Below, one piece after another: positions 38,393-47,717 of a stretch of DNA of 49,527 nt. Location of the stretch: NCBI GenBank assembly GCA_016928775.1, contig JAFGKD010000056.1:1-49527 (forward strand), written 5' to 3'. Source of the stretch: Candidatus Zhuqueibacterota bacterium (GTDB lineage Bacteria; Zhuqueibacterota; Zhuqueibacteria; Residuimicrobiales; Krinioviventaceae). The notes under the pieces were generated by a model. The model did no database searches, was not told the origin of the DNA, and worked only from the letters and a program-made list of their open reading frames with translations. Within the stretch, counting starts at the first letter, position 1. Every line of letters begins with the position of its first letter. A program made the translations under genes and the position numbers.

Positions 38393-39283
38393 TTATTTCG
38401 GGAAAACCGTCATACCCTTTTCGACATTGCCGCTCACAACCTCACAGTACGCAATCTTTTCTTTCACTTCAATCACCTTGAGCTCGCCGACAATTTTCAT
38501 GTCATAGTCCAGGACTTCACCCGTATCGGGATCGACCAGTTCTTCAATCTCACCGACAACAAATTGATCGCCCAGCCGCACGCCTTCGCGACTGCCGCGA
38601 TTCAGAACCGTTTTACTGCCGGCCAAAATAACCGTTCCTTCCCATTGAAGCTCTTCCAGCTGCTTTTCCAGAAACTTGACACCCTGATCAACGGCGTCAG
38701 CGCAGGCTTTGCCGACATTGTCTTCCTCAAATCCGGCTAAATCACCGGTCAAACCACCCAGCGCAGAGCCATGATAGCCGAGGGATACACCGGATCGATT
38801 TGATTCGCCAATCACTTCGGTTGATGCTTTCACTTGTCCGGTCTCGGAGTCAACGAGATACATGGTAATGTTCACCTCGCCTTTGCCGCCACTTTTTCCA
38901 AGGCTAACGCCTTTGAAACGGATTTTGCCGGATGATTTTTCCGTTGTATTGGCAACATGTGTTATCGAGCCCCGCACCAATAGCTGCGCCGGTGTGAGTC
39001 GTCCGGTTTTCGGCGCCTTTTTCCCGCCGGCAACGCGGTCTGTTGCGGCAAGGTCTTGCTCCGCTATGGCGGCATTGCGCATTTCAGCATCACCTAAAAC
39101 AACAAAATGATCGGATTCGTGAAGCGCATTCGTCATCATCGTCGTAAAGCCATCACCCACGTTCCACCGGCCGTGCCAACCCGCTTCATTTGCAAATTTC
39201 TCCACTGTGATCGTGTAGCGAAGATTACCTTCTGCGGCCATCAAACATGCTGCAAAAACCAACAGCAATACGAATATTTTCAT
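38393..39283 (-). CDS. CsgG-family exported protein
   Basis: This 296-residue protein has a signal peptide (MKIFVLLLVFAACLMAA). C13 might be lipidated, but F-A-A-C is a poor lipobox. The N-terminal half fits CsgG/HfaB: RYTITVEKFANEAG, GDGFTTMMTNALHESDHFVVLG, RGSITHV and GEVNITMYLVDSETGQV. In curli systems CsgG is the outer-membrane secretion channel; related single proteins occur without curli genes. The C-terminal part (about 220-296) has repeated beta strands (GTVILAGSKTVLNRGSREGVRLGDQF). Transcribed away from the acyltransferase gene; GGAGG precedes the start. Confidence 0.8.
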   Translation of the reverse strand: MKIFVLLLVFAACLMAAEGNLRYTITVEKFANEAGWHGRWNVGDGFTTMMTNALHESDHFVVLGDAEMRNAAIAEQDLAATDRVAGGKKAPKTGRLTPAQLLVRGSITHVANTTEKSSGKIRFKGVSLGKSGGKGEVNITMYLVDSETGQVKASTEVIGESNRSGVSLGYHGSALGGLTGDLAGFEEDNVGKACADAVDQGVKFLEKQLEELQWEGTVILAGSKTVLNRGSREGVRLGDQFVVGEIEELVDPDTGEVLDYDMKIVGELKVIEVKEKIAYCEVVSGNVEKGMTVFPK

Positions 39284-39417
39284 TGTGCCTCCAGGATGTG
39301 AGAGAGAATGATTATTGTCTGGTATTAATGAGTGCTGTTATTCATTTAACTTATTTATTTTATCTATCATTTCAAAAATATAAAAAATTATGATTTTGCA
39401 AACACGTCAGCTATGAA

Positions 39418-39446
39418 TTGACTTTAGCAATGATTTTTTATATTTT
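39418..39446 (+). promoter_or_regulatory. Candidate promoter of the acyltransferase gene
   Basis: TTGACT (39418-39423) and TATTTT (39441-39446) lie 17 bases apart, about 40 bases before the ATG at 39481. The -35 matches the superoperon promoter exactly. It shows that the TTG in this box is not a translation start. Confidence 0.6.
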
Positions 39447-39480
39447 AGCCAAATTTTTTAACGAAATACGGATCACTTGT

Positions 39481-40461
39481 ATGTCAATAGAAATTAAACG
39501 CTACTCGCATGACCTTGAGCACGAGTGGGAAGAGTTTGTCTGCTCTTCCAATAACGGCACGTTATTTCATACGCGGAAATTTTTGTCCTATCATCCGCCG
39601 GATCGGTTTGCAGATTTTTCGCTGCTTTTTACAAAGAATGGCCGTGTGCTTGCCTTGCTGCCGGCAGTGGATTTTTCTCAGGATGGTATTCGAGTCTTGC
39701 TGTCGCACCGCGGCGCTTCCTACGGTGGTTTTGTGATCAAAGATACGCTCTCCATTCGTGAAGCATTTGATCTTGTCGAGGCGCTGTGCACGTTTGCCAA
39801 AGCTGAGGGATTTGACGCCGTGGATTTAACCCCGCCGCCGCAGATTTACCTGCGCCGTCCCAGCAACTATATTGATTTTGCTTTGGTCCAAAATGGCTTT
39901 CAATATCGCAAGCGCGAGATTTCCAGTGTTATTCCGCTCGATTTTACCTCAGCAGACATCCTCAACACTTTTAATGAAGGCTCGCGGCGTGCTGTACGTC
40001 GCGGAAAAAAGCTTGGTGTGATCGTTCGCGAAACCGAGAATATGCAAGAGTATGAGCGCTTTTATGCCATATTGAAAAAGAATTTACGTTTGCGCCACGG
40101 CGTTAATCCCACGCACACATTGCCCGAGCTGCTCAGGCTGAAGCAACTTTTCCCAGGGCATATCAAATTATTTGCCGCCTCTACGCCGGAGCGTGAGATG
40201 GTCGCCGGCGTGGTCATGTTTGTCTGCAATCCGCGCGTTGTCCTGGCCTTTTATATCAGTCATGATGAGGAGTTGCAGCACTATCGGGGCGTCAATTGTC
40301 TGTTTCACGATATTGTCGACTGGGGTATCTGCGAAGGGTATAAATTTCTTGATTTTGGCATCTTTACGGTCAATGAAGATCCCAACTGGGGTTTGGCGCG
40401 CTTTAAAGAGAGTTTTGGTGCGCAGGGGGTGTTTCGCGACAGTTTGCGATTGACATTTTGA
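39481..40461 (+). CDS. FemAB/GNAT-like acyltransferase, substrate unknown
   Basis: At 326 residues, this resembles FemAB-like or BioF2-like acyltransferases with two linked GNAT folds: LFHTRKFLSYHP, GFVIKDTLSIREAFDLVEAL, and later the EGSRRAVRRGKKLGV and YRGVNCLFHDIVDWGICEGYKFLDFGIF segments. Such enzymes transfer amino-acyl or acetyl groups, often in cell-wall or exopolysaccharide work. I start at the ATG at 39481, because the frame's earlier TTG coincides with a promoter -35 box. The ribosome site is weak (GGATCAC). It is transcribed divergently from the CsgG-like gene. Confidence 0.72.
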   Translation: MSIEIKRYSHDLEHEWEEFVCSSNNGTLFHTRKFLSYHPPDRFADFSLLFTKNGRVLALLPAVDFSQDGIRVLLSHRGASYGGFVIKDTLSIREAFDLVEALCTFAKAEGFDAVDLTPPPQIYLRRPSNYIDFALVQNGFQYRKREISSVIPLDFTSADILNTFNEGSRRAVRRGKKLGVIVRETENMQEYERFYAILKKNLRLRHGVNPTHTLPELLRLKQLFPGHIKLFAASTPEREMVAGVVMFVCNPRVVLAFYISHDEELQHYRGVNCLFHDIVDWGICEGYKFLDFGIFTVNEDPNWGLARFKESFGAQGVFRDSLRLTF

Positions 40462-40483
40462 TCAAGTTACGATCAGATAAAAC

Positions 40484-40507
40484 CGCCCGACACATACATG
40501 TCGGGCG
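40484..40507 (-). terminator. Terminator of the FG-GAP gene
   Basis: CGCCCGACA (40484-40492) and TGTCGGGCG (40499-40507) form a 9-bp stem with a 6-base loop. On the minus strand GTTTTATC follows, which favours termination of the FG-GAP gene; on the plus strand no T run follows. Confidence 0.7.
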
Positions 40508-40526
40508 AATTGAATAGATAAAAATT

Positions 40527-42548
40527 TTAACGTAGCAGCACCATTTTTCGGGTTTTATCAAACTGTCCGGTTTGTGCGCCTTCGGCGCGCATGCAGTAGA
40601 TATAGGTGCCGCTGGGCACATCCATCCCCAGCGCGTCGGTGCCGTTCCATGGAAGGGTATAGGCGCCAGCCGGCTGGTTTTCCTTCACCAGGGTTATAAC
40701 TTCCTTCCCGAGCAGATTATAGACTTTGATAGAGACGTGCGATGGTTCCGCCAATTGATAACTGATGTGGGTGGAGGGATTGAAGGGATTCGGGTAGTTT
40801 TGCTGGAGAGCAAATTCATTTGGCGTATTTGTGATATCTCCCGTTTCACTGATTGGTTTTGGCAAACTTGCTTCTTCATCTGTTTGACTCTGATACCAGA
40901 TCTGATCACGTTCGCTGGCATGACGATGCAGGCCGTAATACGAATCTCCGTATATAACATTAACAGCACCAGCGTTTGTGATGTCACTTCCATTATAGCT
41001 GACATCCTCCCGGGGTACACCAATCGCCAGGTCATAAACAGGACTCTTGAAATCGCCAGCAATTAACGCAGCGCCGAATAAATCGTATGGTTCAGCCTGA
41101 CCTTTGATGTTCATTTGGTCCTGATGCCATACCTCGCACGTTTTACCGCACAAGGGAGTCATGCCATAAACAACCACAACAGCACCAGCATCTTGTATTT
41201 CACTACCTTCATCACCAACATCTTCGAATGGCACGCCGATAGCGAGATCATCGATGTAATGGCCAAATCCGCTGCCGTCAAAATTGCCGGTAGCCAACGA
41301 CCAGCCAAAGTAATCATCGTCCTCGCAATAATCATCAAGATTTTCGATATTTTCTTGATGCAACATTTTCACATTGTCGCGGAATGTATATTCTTTTTCA
41401 CCAAACAGAATATAAACAGCTCCCGCGTTGGTGACTTCAAAATATTCAAATCCAATATCTTTGCCAGGTACGCCGATGGCCAGGTCATCACATCCGTCGT
41501 AGCCAAACTCAGCGACGGCCAAAGCCCATCCGAATCCATCATCTCGCCGTGGCCAGCCTTCAATGTTATCGTTTGCTATGGTCCAGACATTGTTATGGTC
41601 AGTCGTAAGACCTTTATCTTTCTGGCCATAAAGGACATTAACAGATCCGGCATTTACTTTCCATTCTCCCTCGAACCAGACATCATTATAAGGCACGCCG
41701 ATGGCGAGATCGTCATAAAAATCCCAATTGAAATTGCCCACTGCCAGACACCAGCCAAAATAATCAAAAGGCCGAGCTGTGCTGCGCATATCAGAATGTT
41801 TCGGATTTTTTTCCCGAAATATCTCATAGCGGGCATAAGACAGACCACCAAAGTCACTGGCTGTTTTCTTTTTGCCGTAAAGGATATCGACCTGACCTGC
41901 GTCAGTAATTTTTTTGCCCTGGTCGGAGTCAAAATCTTCTCCTGGTACGCCGATAGCAAGATCATCCGCTAGATCATGGTCGAAATCACCCGTTGCCAGT
42001 GAAAAGCCGAACCAGTCATTTGCCTCTTTCAAGCCTTGTTGCCGAAATATCTGGTTTTTTTCTGCGGTGAGGCCAATACCCGCTTTGCCATACAGGATGA
42101 CAACCGCACCAGCGCCTTTTGCGTCGCCGTAGCTCTTGCCGGGAATTCCGATCGCCAGATCGTCTATAAAGTCTCCATTAAAATCGCCGGCAGCCAAAGC
42201 AGCGCCAAAATTGTCATCTCTTTCAGGTGTTTCGCCCGGTATATAAAAATTGCTGTTGAGATGAATCATTTTGTTGTTATTCGTAGAGAGTCCATGATTC
42301 GAGCCGTACAAAACATTGACTGCGCCGGCATCTCGCACGCCAATGTTTTCATAAGGAACACCTATGGCCAGATCATTGTGACCATCGTCATTAAAATCAC
42401 CCGATGCCAGTGCCCAGCCGAACTGATCGGACAGTTGCGGTTTCCCCTTTATCTGGGAATAGGCCGGTGAAACATTCAGCATATATACCTGCTGGATAAA
42501 AATCAGCACCAGCAGATAAACTTTAGTGCGATAATGTGTGAGTAACAT
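40527..42548 (-). CDS. Secreted FG-GAP seven-repeat propeller protein with C-terminal sorting tail
   Basis: This 673-residue protein has a signal peptide (about 1-32), then seven FG-GAP blades: each has a (F/Y)FG-x-x-LAxGxFxxD start and a DDLAIGVPxxD end, with calcium-binding D-x-D-x-D-G residues in several. This resembles an integrin-type beta-propeller. A SNxxFALQQNYPNPFNPSTHI domain (about 590-673) is the FlgD-like/Por-type sorting tail, ending KMVLLR. A strong ribosome site (ACGGAGG) precedes the ATG. Function is unknown; surface adhesion or polysaccharide binding is a family-based guess. Confidence 0.85.
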   Translation of the reverse strand: MLLTHYRTKVYLLVLIFIQQVYMLNVSPAYSQIKGKPQLSDQFGWALASGDFNDDGHNDLAIGVPYENIGVRDAGAVNVLYGSNHGLSTNNNKMIHLNSNFYIPGETPERDDNFGAALAAGDFNGDFIDDLAIGIPGKSYGDAKGAGAVVILYGKAGIGLTAEKNQIFRQQGLKEANDWFGFSLATGDFDHDLADDLAIGVPGEDFDSDQGKKITDAGQVDILYGKKKTASDFGGLSYARYEIFREKNPKHSDMRSTARPFDYFGWCLAVGNFNWDFYDDLAIGVPYNDVWFEGEWKVNAGSVNVLYGQKDKGLTTDHNNVWTIANDNIEGWPRRDDGFGWALAVAEFGYDGCDDLAIGVPGKDIGFEYFEVTNAGAVYILFGEKEYTFRDNVKMLHQENIENLDDYCEDDDYFGWSLATGNFDGSGFGHYIDDLAIGVPFEDVGDEGSEIQDAGAVVVVYGMTPLCGKTCEVWHQDQMNIKGQAEPYDLFGAALIAGDFKSPVYDLAIGVPREDVSYNGSDITNAGAVNVIYGDSYYGLHRHASERDQIWYQSQTDEEASLPKPISETGDITNTPNEFALQQNYPNPFNPSTHISYQLAEPSHVSIKVYNLLGKEVITLVKENQPAGAYTLPWNGTDALGMDVPSGTYIYCMRAEGAQTGQFDKTRKMVLLR
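40597..40654 (-). repeat. Near-identical sorting-tail DNA, copy A
   Basis: This 58-base stretch in the C-terminal module of the FG-GAP gene matches 42793-42850 in the transglutaminase gene at 55 of 58 bases. A second block, 40762-40799, matches 42958-42995 at 35 of 38. The proteins are otherwise unrelated. Confidence 0.7.
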
Positions 42549-42588
42549 GTTAGCCTCCGTTAGAATTGATGTGAATTGGATTACTTTG

Positions 42589-42609
42589 TTAAAAAAATAT
42601 ATTCTGCAT
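42589..42609 (-). other. Minigene with strong ribosome site before the FG-GAP gene
   Basis: On the minus strand AAAAGGAGG is followed after 6 bases by ATG, five further codons and TAA (Met-Gln-Asn-Ile-Phe-Phe). The end is a run of seven T. It stops 40 bases before the FG-GAP ATG. A one-base slip there would continue into the FG-GAP frame. Only the sequence is seen; function unknown. Confidence 0.3.
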
Positions 42610-42719
42610 AGTCATCCTCCTTTTATTTTATTTGCTATCGCTTCCGCTCAAATCAATACCGCACATTCAACTGAACTTTGTGCTTTTCATACGAGCCGTA
42701 TCTCATCAAAGCTCGCATC

Positions 42720-44555
42720 TTAGCGCAAAAGCACCATTTTTTGAGTCATCGTAAAGTATTCCTTTTTTTCGTCTCCAAGAGCACGCATACAATAGATATA
42801 GGTGCCGCTGGGTACCTCCATCCCCAGAGCGTCGGTGCCGTTCCATGGAACAGTATGAGCGCCAACTTCTTGCGCTTCATCCACAAGTGTCCTGATTTCT
42901 TGCCCAGTTAAATTGTATACCTTGAGCAAAACAAACGATGGCTCAGCGAGCTGATAGCTGATGTGAGTGGAGGGATTGAAGGGATTGGGATAGTTGGGCA
43001 ATAGACAAAATTGCGTCGGAACAGGCGTCTGCAATTCATCAGCGCCAATATTTTTTGCTAAAATATTGCCGCTGGTCGCACAGTCGATGGCTGCGCAGGC
43101 AAATTGCCAGGCATTCTTGTAATGAAAAATGGCCAGTTCATAGTGCTGCTCTTGACGCTTTTGTTGTGCCATCGACATCTGCTCATTAGCTCTTGATAAC
43201 AAATCATCGACCACCGGCTGATTGGCGGGAAGCTGAACCGGTGTATTCTCTGCCTCCTCCAGCGATGTTTCGGATAACATCTGTCCCGCGCACGCCAGCT
43301 TTTCCAAAGTGGCGTGGAATGTTAAATCAGTTAAACTGCACAGGGCACGCATCTTAACCGCTGCCCCGGCAGCGTTTTGAAAAACGTTTTTTCCAGTGGC
43401 AGGATAAAGATGATTCTCATCGAACCAGTATTGATCCTGCATACAGTGCACAATGTTATGCATAATTTCATCTATCCAGTTATTGACAGCAGGATCGCCT
43501 GTTTTCATGTTGTCCAGTTCGGTCGGAAGGTCACAAATTATATCCTTTGGCGGACATGTTTCTCTCCATAACCATTGCGCTTCTCTATCAAAAACCAGAC
43601 TCTGCGGCGCCGGATTTTTGACAGAATCATAAAAATTATAGCCCCATTTGAGCAAACTCGAGGAGTCACCGCGGATCGTTGTGACGAATAGTTTGTTGCT
43701 TGTCGCGCCAAAGTAGGTATATGAAGGAGTGGTTCCCTTGTCATCCCAGGTGACGTCAACCGGAATCCAGCCATAATAAGGCAGATATATTTGCACCCAT
43801 CGGTGATAGACATCATCAGCAAATCCGGCTTTCGGCGTCACTGTACCGCCAATGTAGCGCGCCGGTATGCCAGCAGCCCGGCACAAGGCTATAAAAATAA
43901 AGGTATATTCGCTGCATGAACCGCTACCGCGTGTTAATACAACAGGTGCCGGATCGTGTCGACCGTCTATTTCGTAGTATAAGTGTTGAATAATATAATC
44001 ATGCAGTTTTTTTGCTTTATGATAGAGATTTGTCTCTCCGCCCACAGCCAACATGACTGCGTTCTGGATCACCGGATTCGTAATATCATATTTTGATGCA
44101 TCTTTTGTATAGTCGCTGTAAATGTCTGCTGGAATAGGTCCCCTGACTTTCGACGGATCAAGATCATACTGAATGTGATAGATGGTCGCTCTGACATCAT
44201 AATACGTGTCCGATGCGGAACGCGCGGGGATAGCGCGTTCGTACTCAGCAACCGGCATCTGCCAGTTATCCGTCTTGTAAATGAATTGGCTGGGCACGTA
44301 GAACACATCTCTGACATTTTGATTGAAAAGATCCGGAGATGAAGGTGGCACGGCATAGCGTGTTCTGACCGTAACCGATTGATTATTTGGATTATCAATA
44401 TCGTCCTTGAAACGAATGTAAACTCTGACCGGATCTGATAAGGTAAAACTACCTCTGCAGATATGGTCCTTATTTTCCGCTTTTGGAACGGACGCCAGGA
44501 TCATTATTAAAATGAAAAAGGTAATAGGACGCGTGGTTTTTACATCGATTTTCAT
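42720..44555 (-). CDS. Secreted transglutaminase-like protein with C-terminal sorting tail
   Basis: Starting at ATG 44555 behind AAAGGAGG, the protein is 611 residues with a signal peptide (about 1-26). A transglutaminase-like (papain-fold) domain in the first half carries C214 (GSGSCSEYTF), H251 (YHRWVQI) and D267 (WIPVDVTW), the expected Cys-His-Asp triad. The end has the FlgD-like sorting domain (LLPNYPNPFNPSTHI, PSGTYIYCMRAL, KMVLLR). A longer frame from 44648 begins at the predicted transcription start and is unlikely. It likely modifies or degrades proteins at the cell surface. A sigma-54-type promoter precedes it. Confidence 0.84.
   Translation of the reverse strand: MKIDVKTTRPITFFILIMILASVPKAENKDHICRGSFTLSDPVRVYIRFKDDIDNPNNQSVTVRTRYAVPPSSPDLFNQNVRDVFYVPSQFIYKTDNWQMPVAEYERAIPARSASDTYYDVRATIYHIQYDLDPSKVRGPIPADIYSDYTKDASKYDITNPVIQNAVMLAVGGETNLYHKAKKLHDYIIQHLYYEIDGRHDPAPVVLTRGSGSCSEYTFIFIALCRAAGIPARYIGGTVTPKAGFADDVYHRWVQIYLPYYGWIPVDVTWDDKGTTPSYTYFGATSNKLFVTTIRGDSSSLLKWGYNFYDSVKNPAPQSLVFDREAQWLWRETCPPKDIICDLPTELDNMKTGDPAVNNWIDEIMHNIVHCMQDQYWFDENHLYPATGKNVFQNAAGAAVKMRALCSLTDLTFHATLEKLACAGQMLSETSLEEAENTPVQLPANQPVVDDLLSRANEQMSMAQQKRQEQHYELAIFHYKNAWQFACAAIDCATSGNILAKNIGADELQTPVPTQFCLLPNYPNPFNPSTHISYQLAEPSFVLLKVYNLTGQEIRTLVDEAQEVGAHTVPWNGTDALGMEVPSGTYIYCMRALGDEKKEYFTMTQKMVLLR
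42793..42850 (-). repeat. Near-identical sorting-tail DNA, copy B
   Basis: Partner of 40597-40654; three differences in 58 bases, counted by eye. Synonymous sites are also conserved, which points to recent duplication or gene conversion of the tail. Confidence 0.7.
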
Positions 44556-44658
44556 GACAAATCCTCCTTTTTGATTTTCACAAGCGCCAAAAATGAATGA
44601 TAAAATGCCCGGACACTTTAGGATTATCAACATGGAGCAGACTTTCATCTCTGCCTAC

Positions 44659-44673
44659 GCAAGAGCTGCGCCA
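44659..44673 (-). promoter_or_regulatory. Sigma-54-type promoter of the transglutaminase gene
   Basis: Read on the minus strand: TGGCGC (44673-44668), AGCTC, TTGC (44662-44659). This matches the TGGCAC-N5-TTGC core at all but one base with the exact GG-N10-GC spacing. Transcription would start near 44648, about 93 bases before the ATG, leaving a plausible leader. RpoN and an activator are both encoded in the window. Confidence 0.6.
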
Positions 44674-44793
44674 CATTTCTGAGACTAATGGATTGTGCTT
44701 GTAAGATGTTAATTACTTGAAGATTAGCGGGTGTGTAACAAATAAAAGAAATTGACCGAATTTAGGATTTTGTTGGTAATAAAACCTGCAGAC

Positions 44794-44811
44794 GTTGGCA
44801 AAAGAGCCAAC
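44794..44811 (-). terminator. Possible weak terminator after the kinase gene
   Basis: GTTGGC (44794-44799) and GCCAAC (44806-44811) form a 6-bp stem; on the minus strand a TTTTATT run follows about 10 bases later. This separates the kinase gene from the transglutaminase promoter. The stem is short, so confidence is low. Confidence 0.35.
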
Positions 44812-44840
44812 AGGCCTTTTGATGGTTCTTTACTTTTTCT

Positions 44841-47717
44841 TCACTCGCCTTTTTTGAGTGCGGCTAAGGCAACTTTGGCTTGTTGTAGCTCGATTAAATC
44901 CTCATCCGCGTCGTGCCATAATTCGAGGCATTTTTCATAGCTGTTTATCGCCTTTTCTGTTTCCCCTTGCTGTTGATAGATCTTTCCCAACAGGACATAG
45001 CTCGGCGCATAATAGAGCGCCCGCAGTGTCCCGCCCCACCCCGTGTAGATCTTTTGCCATGCATGTACGGAGACTTGCGCTTCATCAACGAGTCCCTTGT
45101 TGAATTGATACAACGCAAACGGATAAAGCACCCACAGACGCGCAAAATCATCGCCGGACTGGACGACGCTGTCGAGACGCATCTCGGCCATGGCATAGTC
45201 GTCTCTGGCACAAAACAAAAGAGATGACGTGCAATGCGAGAACCAGGAACGACCGTATACTTTTTGCCCGTTTATCGCCTCGGCATCTTTATAGTCACCA
45301 AAAAGTATTTTGAGATTGAATAAATAGGCCCAGTAAAAAAAGTGCTTGATTCCCGCCTGAAATGCTGCCGTTTGCTGGACCAGACTTTTACTGTGGGTTG
45401 TATCGTGCCAGCCATGAAAAAAAAGCAAACCTTTGAATAATAAAAGTGAGGCGGCGCGTGCGGTGTCTTTTTGTTGCCAATACAGATCGATACAATAATC
45501 GGCAGTTTCAAGCGCCTTGCGATAGTGGCCCATATAAGTGTGGAGAATGATGAAACGCTCGCCGCCCACACCGCCAAATTGCATCGGTTGGTCTTTGGAA
45601 AGGTTGCGTAATTCCCGCTCCGCTGACGCGTAATCATCCAGACACATGTAGGTATCCGCCATGGTTCTGATAATTTCAGGATGATCCGGAAAAATGGTTT
45701 TTGCTGTTTGCAGCGTTTGTTGTGCATGCTCAAAATCGCCGATTCCCGTGTATGCCTTGGCCAAAAGAGCGTACGCGTTTGTTGTCTTTAACGTGGCAAC
45801 ATATTCCTGTGCGGTTTCTATCATTTTATCGAACTGATAAAGATCCCAATAGGCTAATGTCAAATGGTCATAGGATAATTCATGCAACGGGTTGATGGCC
45901 AGAACTCGCTTAAAATAGGGTATGGAGACTGCCACTTTACCACTGTGATACGACCAATCGCCTATATCAAACAGCAATTCCGTATCATCCGGATAAAGAT
46001 GTTCAATGTCCTGCAAAATCTTTATTCCGGCAGCAAATCCCTGTTCCAGCACGGCGGCAAGAGCCCGTACATCATATTTTTGCCGCTCAGGAATTCCATC
46101 GATGCGCTGTATCGCCTTGTTTAAATAATCTAACGCATGCTCACCCTGCCCTTCAGTCCATGCGGTCGCATAGCCCAAACGATAATAGGCTAAACCAAAT
46201 GTACTATCCAGCGCGATCGCCCGCTCTAATTCCAAAATCGCTTTGTCCATGTGCATGTGGTAAATATGATGCTCTCCCCGGAAAAAGTGATGCCACGCCT
46301 GCAAGTTGTAGGTTGTTATATCCGCCACATTTTTGGTGGACATTTGCACGTCGTGCCGGTCTTCCTTAAAGCCGGTTCTGGTTTTTTGCGCCAGGTTATC
46401 GATGATGGAAAGAATTTTGCCCTGGCCTTCAGCGTGCTCTGAGAATGTGTAGACATATTTATTCTTTTTATTATCCAATACTTTGAGATCAAAAGCATAG
46501 ATTTCACCAAACTTTTGAATTGAAGGCACAACCAGCATATCAATATGTGCCAAACGACATATCGCTCGCCCCAGGCTTTCATCGATATAGTCAACCTCTG
46601 CTTTTCCGAGTTGTTTGCAGAGCTCGTACATTCTCGCCCGGGTTAGAATTGATAATTTGCCGGATTGATTGAGCGCGGTGACCAGCAAACCCGAAAGTCC
46701 ATCAAGCTCTTTTTCACCTGTATTATTGGTAATGTCCGCCACCGCAATCGGAACCGCACGGGCTGTAGCCGTTCTGTTTGTGATGGCAAAGTAGCCGATA
46801 ATCACAAATAAAACGAGGACCAAAAAAACGAAAAGGCTGCGCTTTTTATATTTTCTAAGCTTCTGGATGAACAACGATTTTTTAGGCAGCATATCCGGCA
46901 ACGGCCCTTTTTCAAGCTGCGACAAATCTGCGAGCAAGGTTTGACTGTCGGCGTAGCGATCCTTTCGTTCTTTTTGCAGACATTTATCAATAATGCTCTC
47001 CAGGCCTGGCTGTACAAGTCGACACACCATGTGTAATGGTGTGTATGGTTGATTCATAATAGCATAGAGCATCGATCGGATTGAGTTTTGTTCAAAGGGC
47101 AACCGACCTGATACCATTTCATACATGACCACGCCCAGGGACCAGATGTCCGTGCGAAAATCGACGGGTTCGCCGGCTGCTTGTTCCGGTGACATATAAG
47201 CCACGGTGCCGAGGCTCGTGCCACTGCGGGTAATTTTCGTCAAACTCATCAACTTTGCCAGGCCAAAATCCACAATTTTAACGCGATTATCGTCCGTCAC
47301 AATGATATTTGCCGGCTTTATATCCCGGTGTACAATGTTCGCAGCGTGCGTTCTGGCCAGGCCTTCGGCAATTTGCCGGGTAATATCGAGGCTTTCTCTG
47401 AACGTCAAGGTACCGGCATCAATTTTCTGCTTGAGCGTGACACCTTCATAGTAGGCCATGCAAATGAATAATTGTCCTTCAACTGTCTCATTTATCTCAT
47501 ATATTGTACAGATATTGGGATGATCGAGCGCTGAAGCGGCTTTGGCTTCATTCACAAGCCGCTGCCTGGCAAGAGGCTCCATGGAGTACTGCGGCGAGAG
47601 AAATTTTAAGGCAACGTAACGGTTCAGATTGATATCCAGCGCCTTATAAACCACCCCCATGGTGCCATCTCCCAATTTTTCCAGGATGCGGTAATGTGAA
47701 ATGGTTTGGCCAACCAT
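44841..47717 (-). CDS. Membrane Ser/Thr protein kinase with FlgO-like domain and TPRs
   Basis: This 958-residue protein has a full Hanks kinase domain (1-280): G16-x-G18 loop, K38 in VALKFL, HRDIKPAN (H130-D132), DFG (D150) and an APE-like SPEQ. A single membrane span (about 294-313) follows. The outside part begins with a FlgO/CsgG-like fold (321-445; AVADITNNTGEKELDGLSGLLVTALNQ) and then about ten TPRs to the end. It would sense or bind something in the periplasm and phosphorylate cytoplasmic targets. Its start overlaps the activator's stop by one base (TAATG), so the two are translated together. Target and ligand are unknown. Confidence 0.88.
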   Translation of the reverse strand: MVGQTISHYRILEKLGDGTMGVVYKALDINLNRYVALKFLSPQYSMEPLARQRLVNEAKAASALDHPNICTIYEINETVEGQLFICMAYYEGVTLKQKIDAGTLTFRESLDITRQIAEGLARTHAANIVHRDIKPANIIVTDDNRVKIVDFGLAKLMSLTKITRSGTSLGTVAYMSPEQAAGEPVDFRTDIWSLGVVMYEMVSGRLPFEQNSIRSMLYAIMNQPYTPLHMVCRLVQPGLESIIDKCLQKERKDRYADSQTLLADLSQLEKGPLPDMLPKKSLFIQKLRKYKKRSLFVFLVLVLFVIIGYFAITNRTATARAVPIAVADITNNTGEKELDGLSGLLVTALNQSGKLSILTRARMYELCKQLGKAEVDYIDESLGRAICRLAHIDMLVVPSIQKFGEIYAFDLKVLDNKKNKYVYTFSEHAEGQGKILSIIDNLAQKTRTGFKEDRHDVQMSTKNVADITTYNLQAWHHFFRGEHHIYHMHMDKAILELERAIALDSTFGLAYYRLGYATAWTEGQGEHALDYLNKAIQRIDGIPERQKYDVRALAAVLEQGFAAGIKILQDIEHLYPDDTELLFDIGDWSYHSGKVAVSIPYFKRVLAINPLHELSYDHLTLAYWDLYQFDKMIETAQEYVATLKTTNAYALLAKAYTGIGDFEHAQQTLQTAKTIFPDHPEIIRTMADTYMCLDDYASAERELRNLSKDQPMQFGGVGGERFIILHTYMGHYRKALETADYCIDLYWQQKDTARAASLLLFKGLLFFHGWHDTTHSKSLVQQTAAFQAGIKHFFYWAYLFNLKILFGDYKDAEAINGQKVYGRSWFSHCTSSLLFCARDDYAMAEMRLDSVVQSGDDFARLWVLYPFALYQFNKGLVDEAQVSVHAWQKIYTGWGGTLRALYYAPSYVLLGKIYQQQGETEKAINSYEKCLELWHDADEDLIELQQAKVALAALKKGE

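Noticed and set aside
39418..39480. Upstream start (TTG at 39418) for the acyltransferase
   Set aside because: It coincides with the -35 box of a good promoter, and the ATG at 39481 fits the protein better.
41115..41972. 285-residue open frame opposite the FG-GAP gene
   Set aside because: Antisense to clear FG-GAP repeats; its repetitive look is the complement of the repeats.
44556..44648. Longer start for the transglutaminase gene at 44648
   Set aside because: It lies at the predicted sigma-54 transcription start and lacks a ribosome site; ATG at 44555 has AAAGGAGG and begins a signal peptide.
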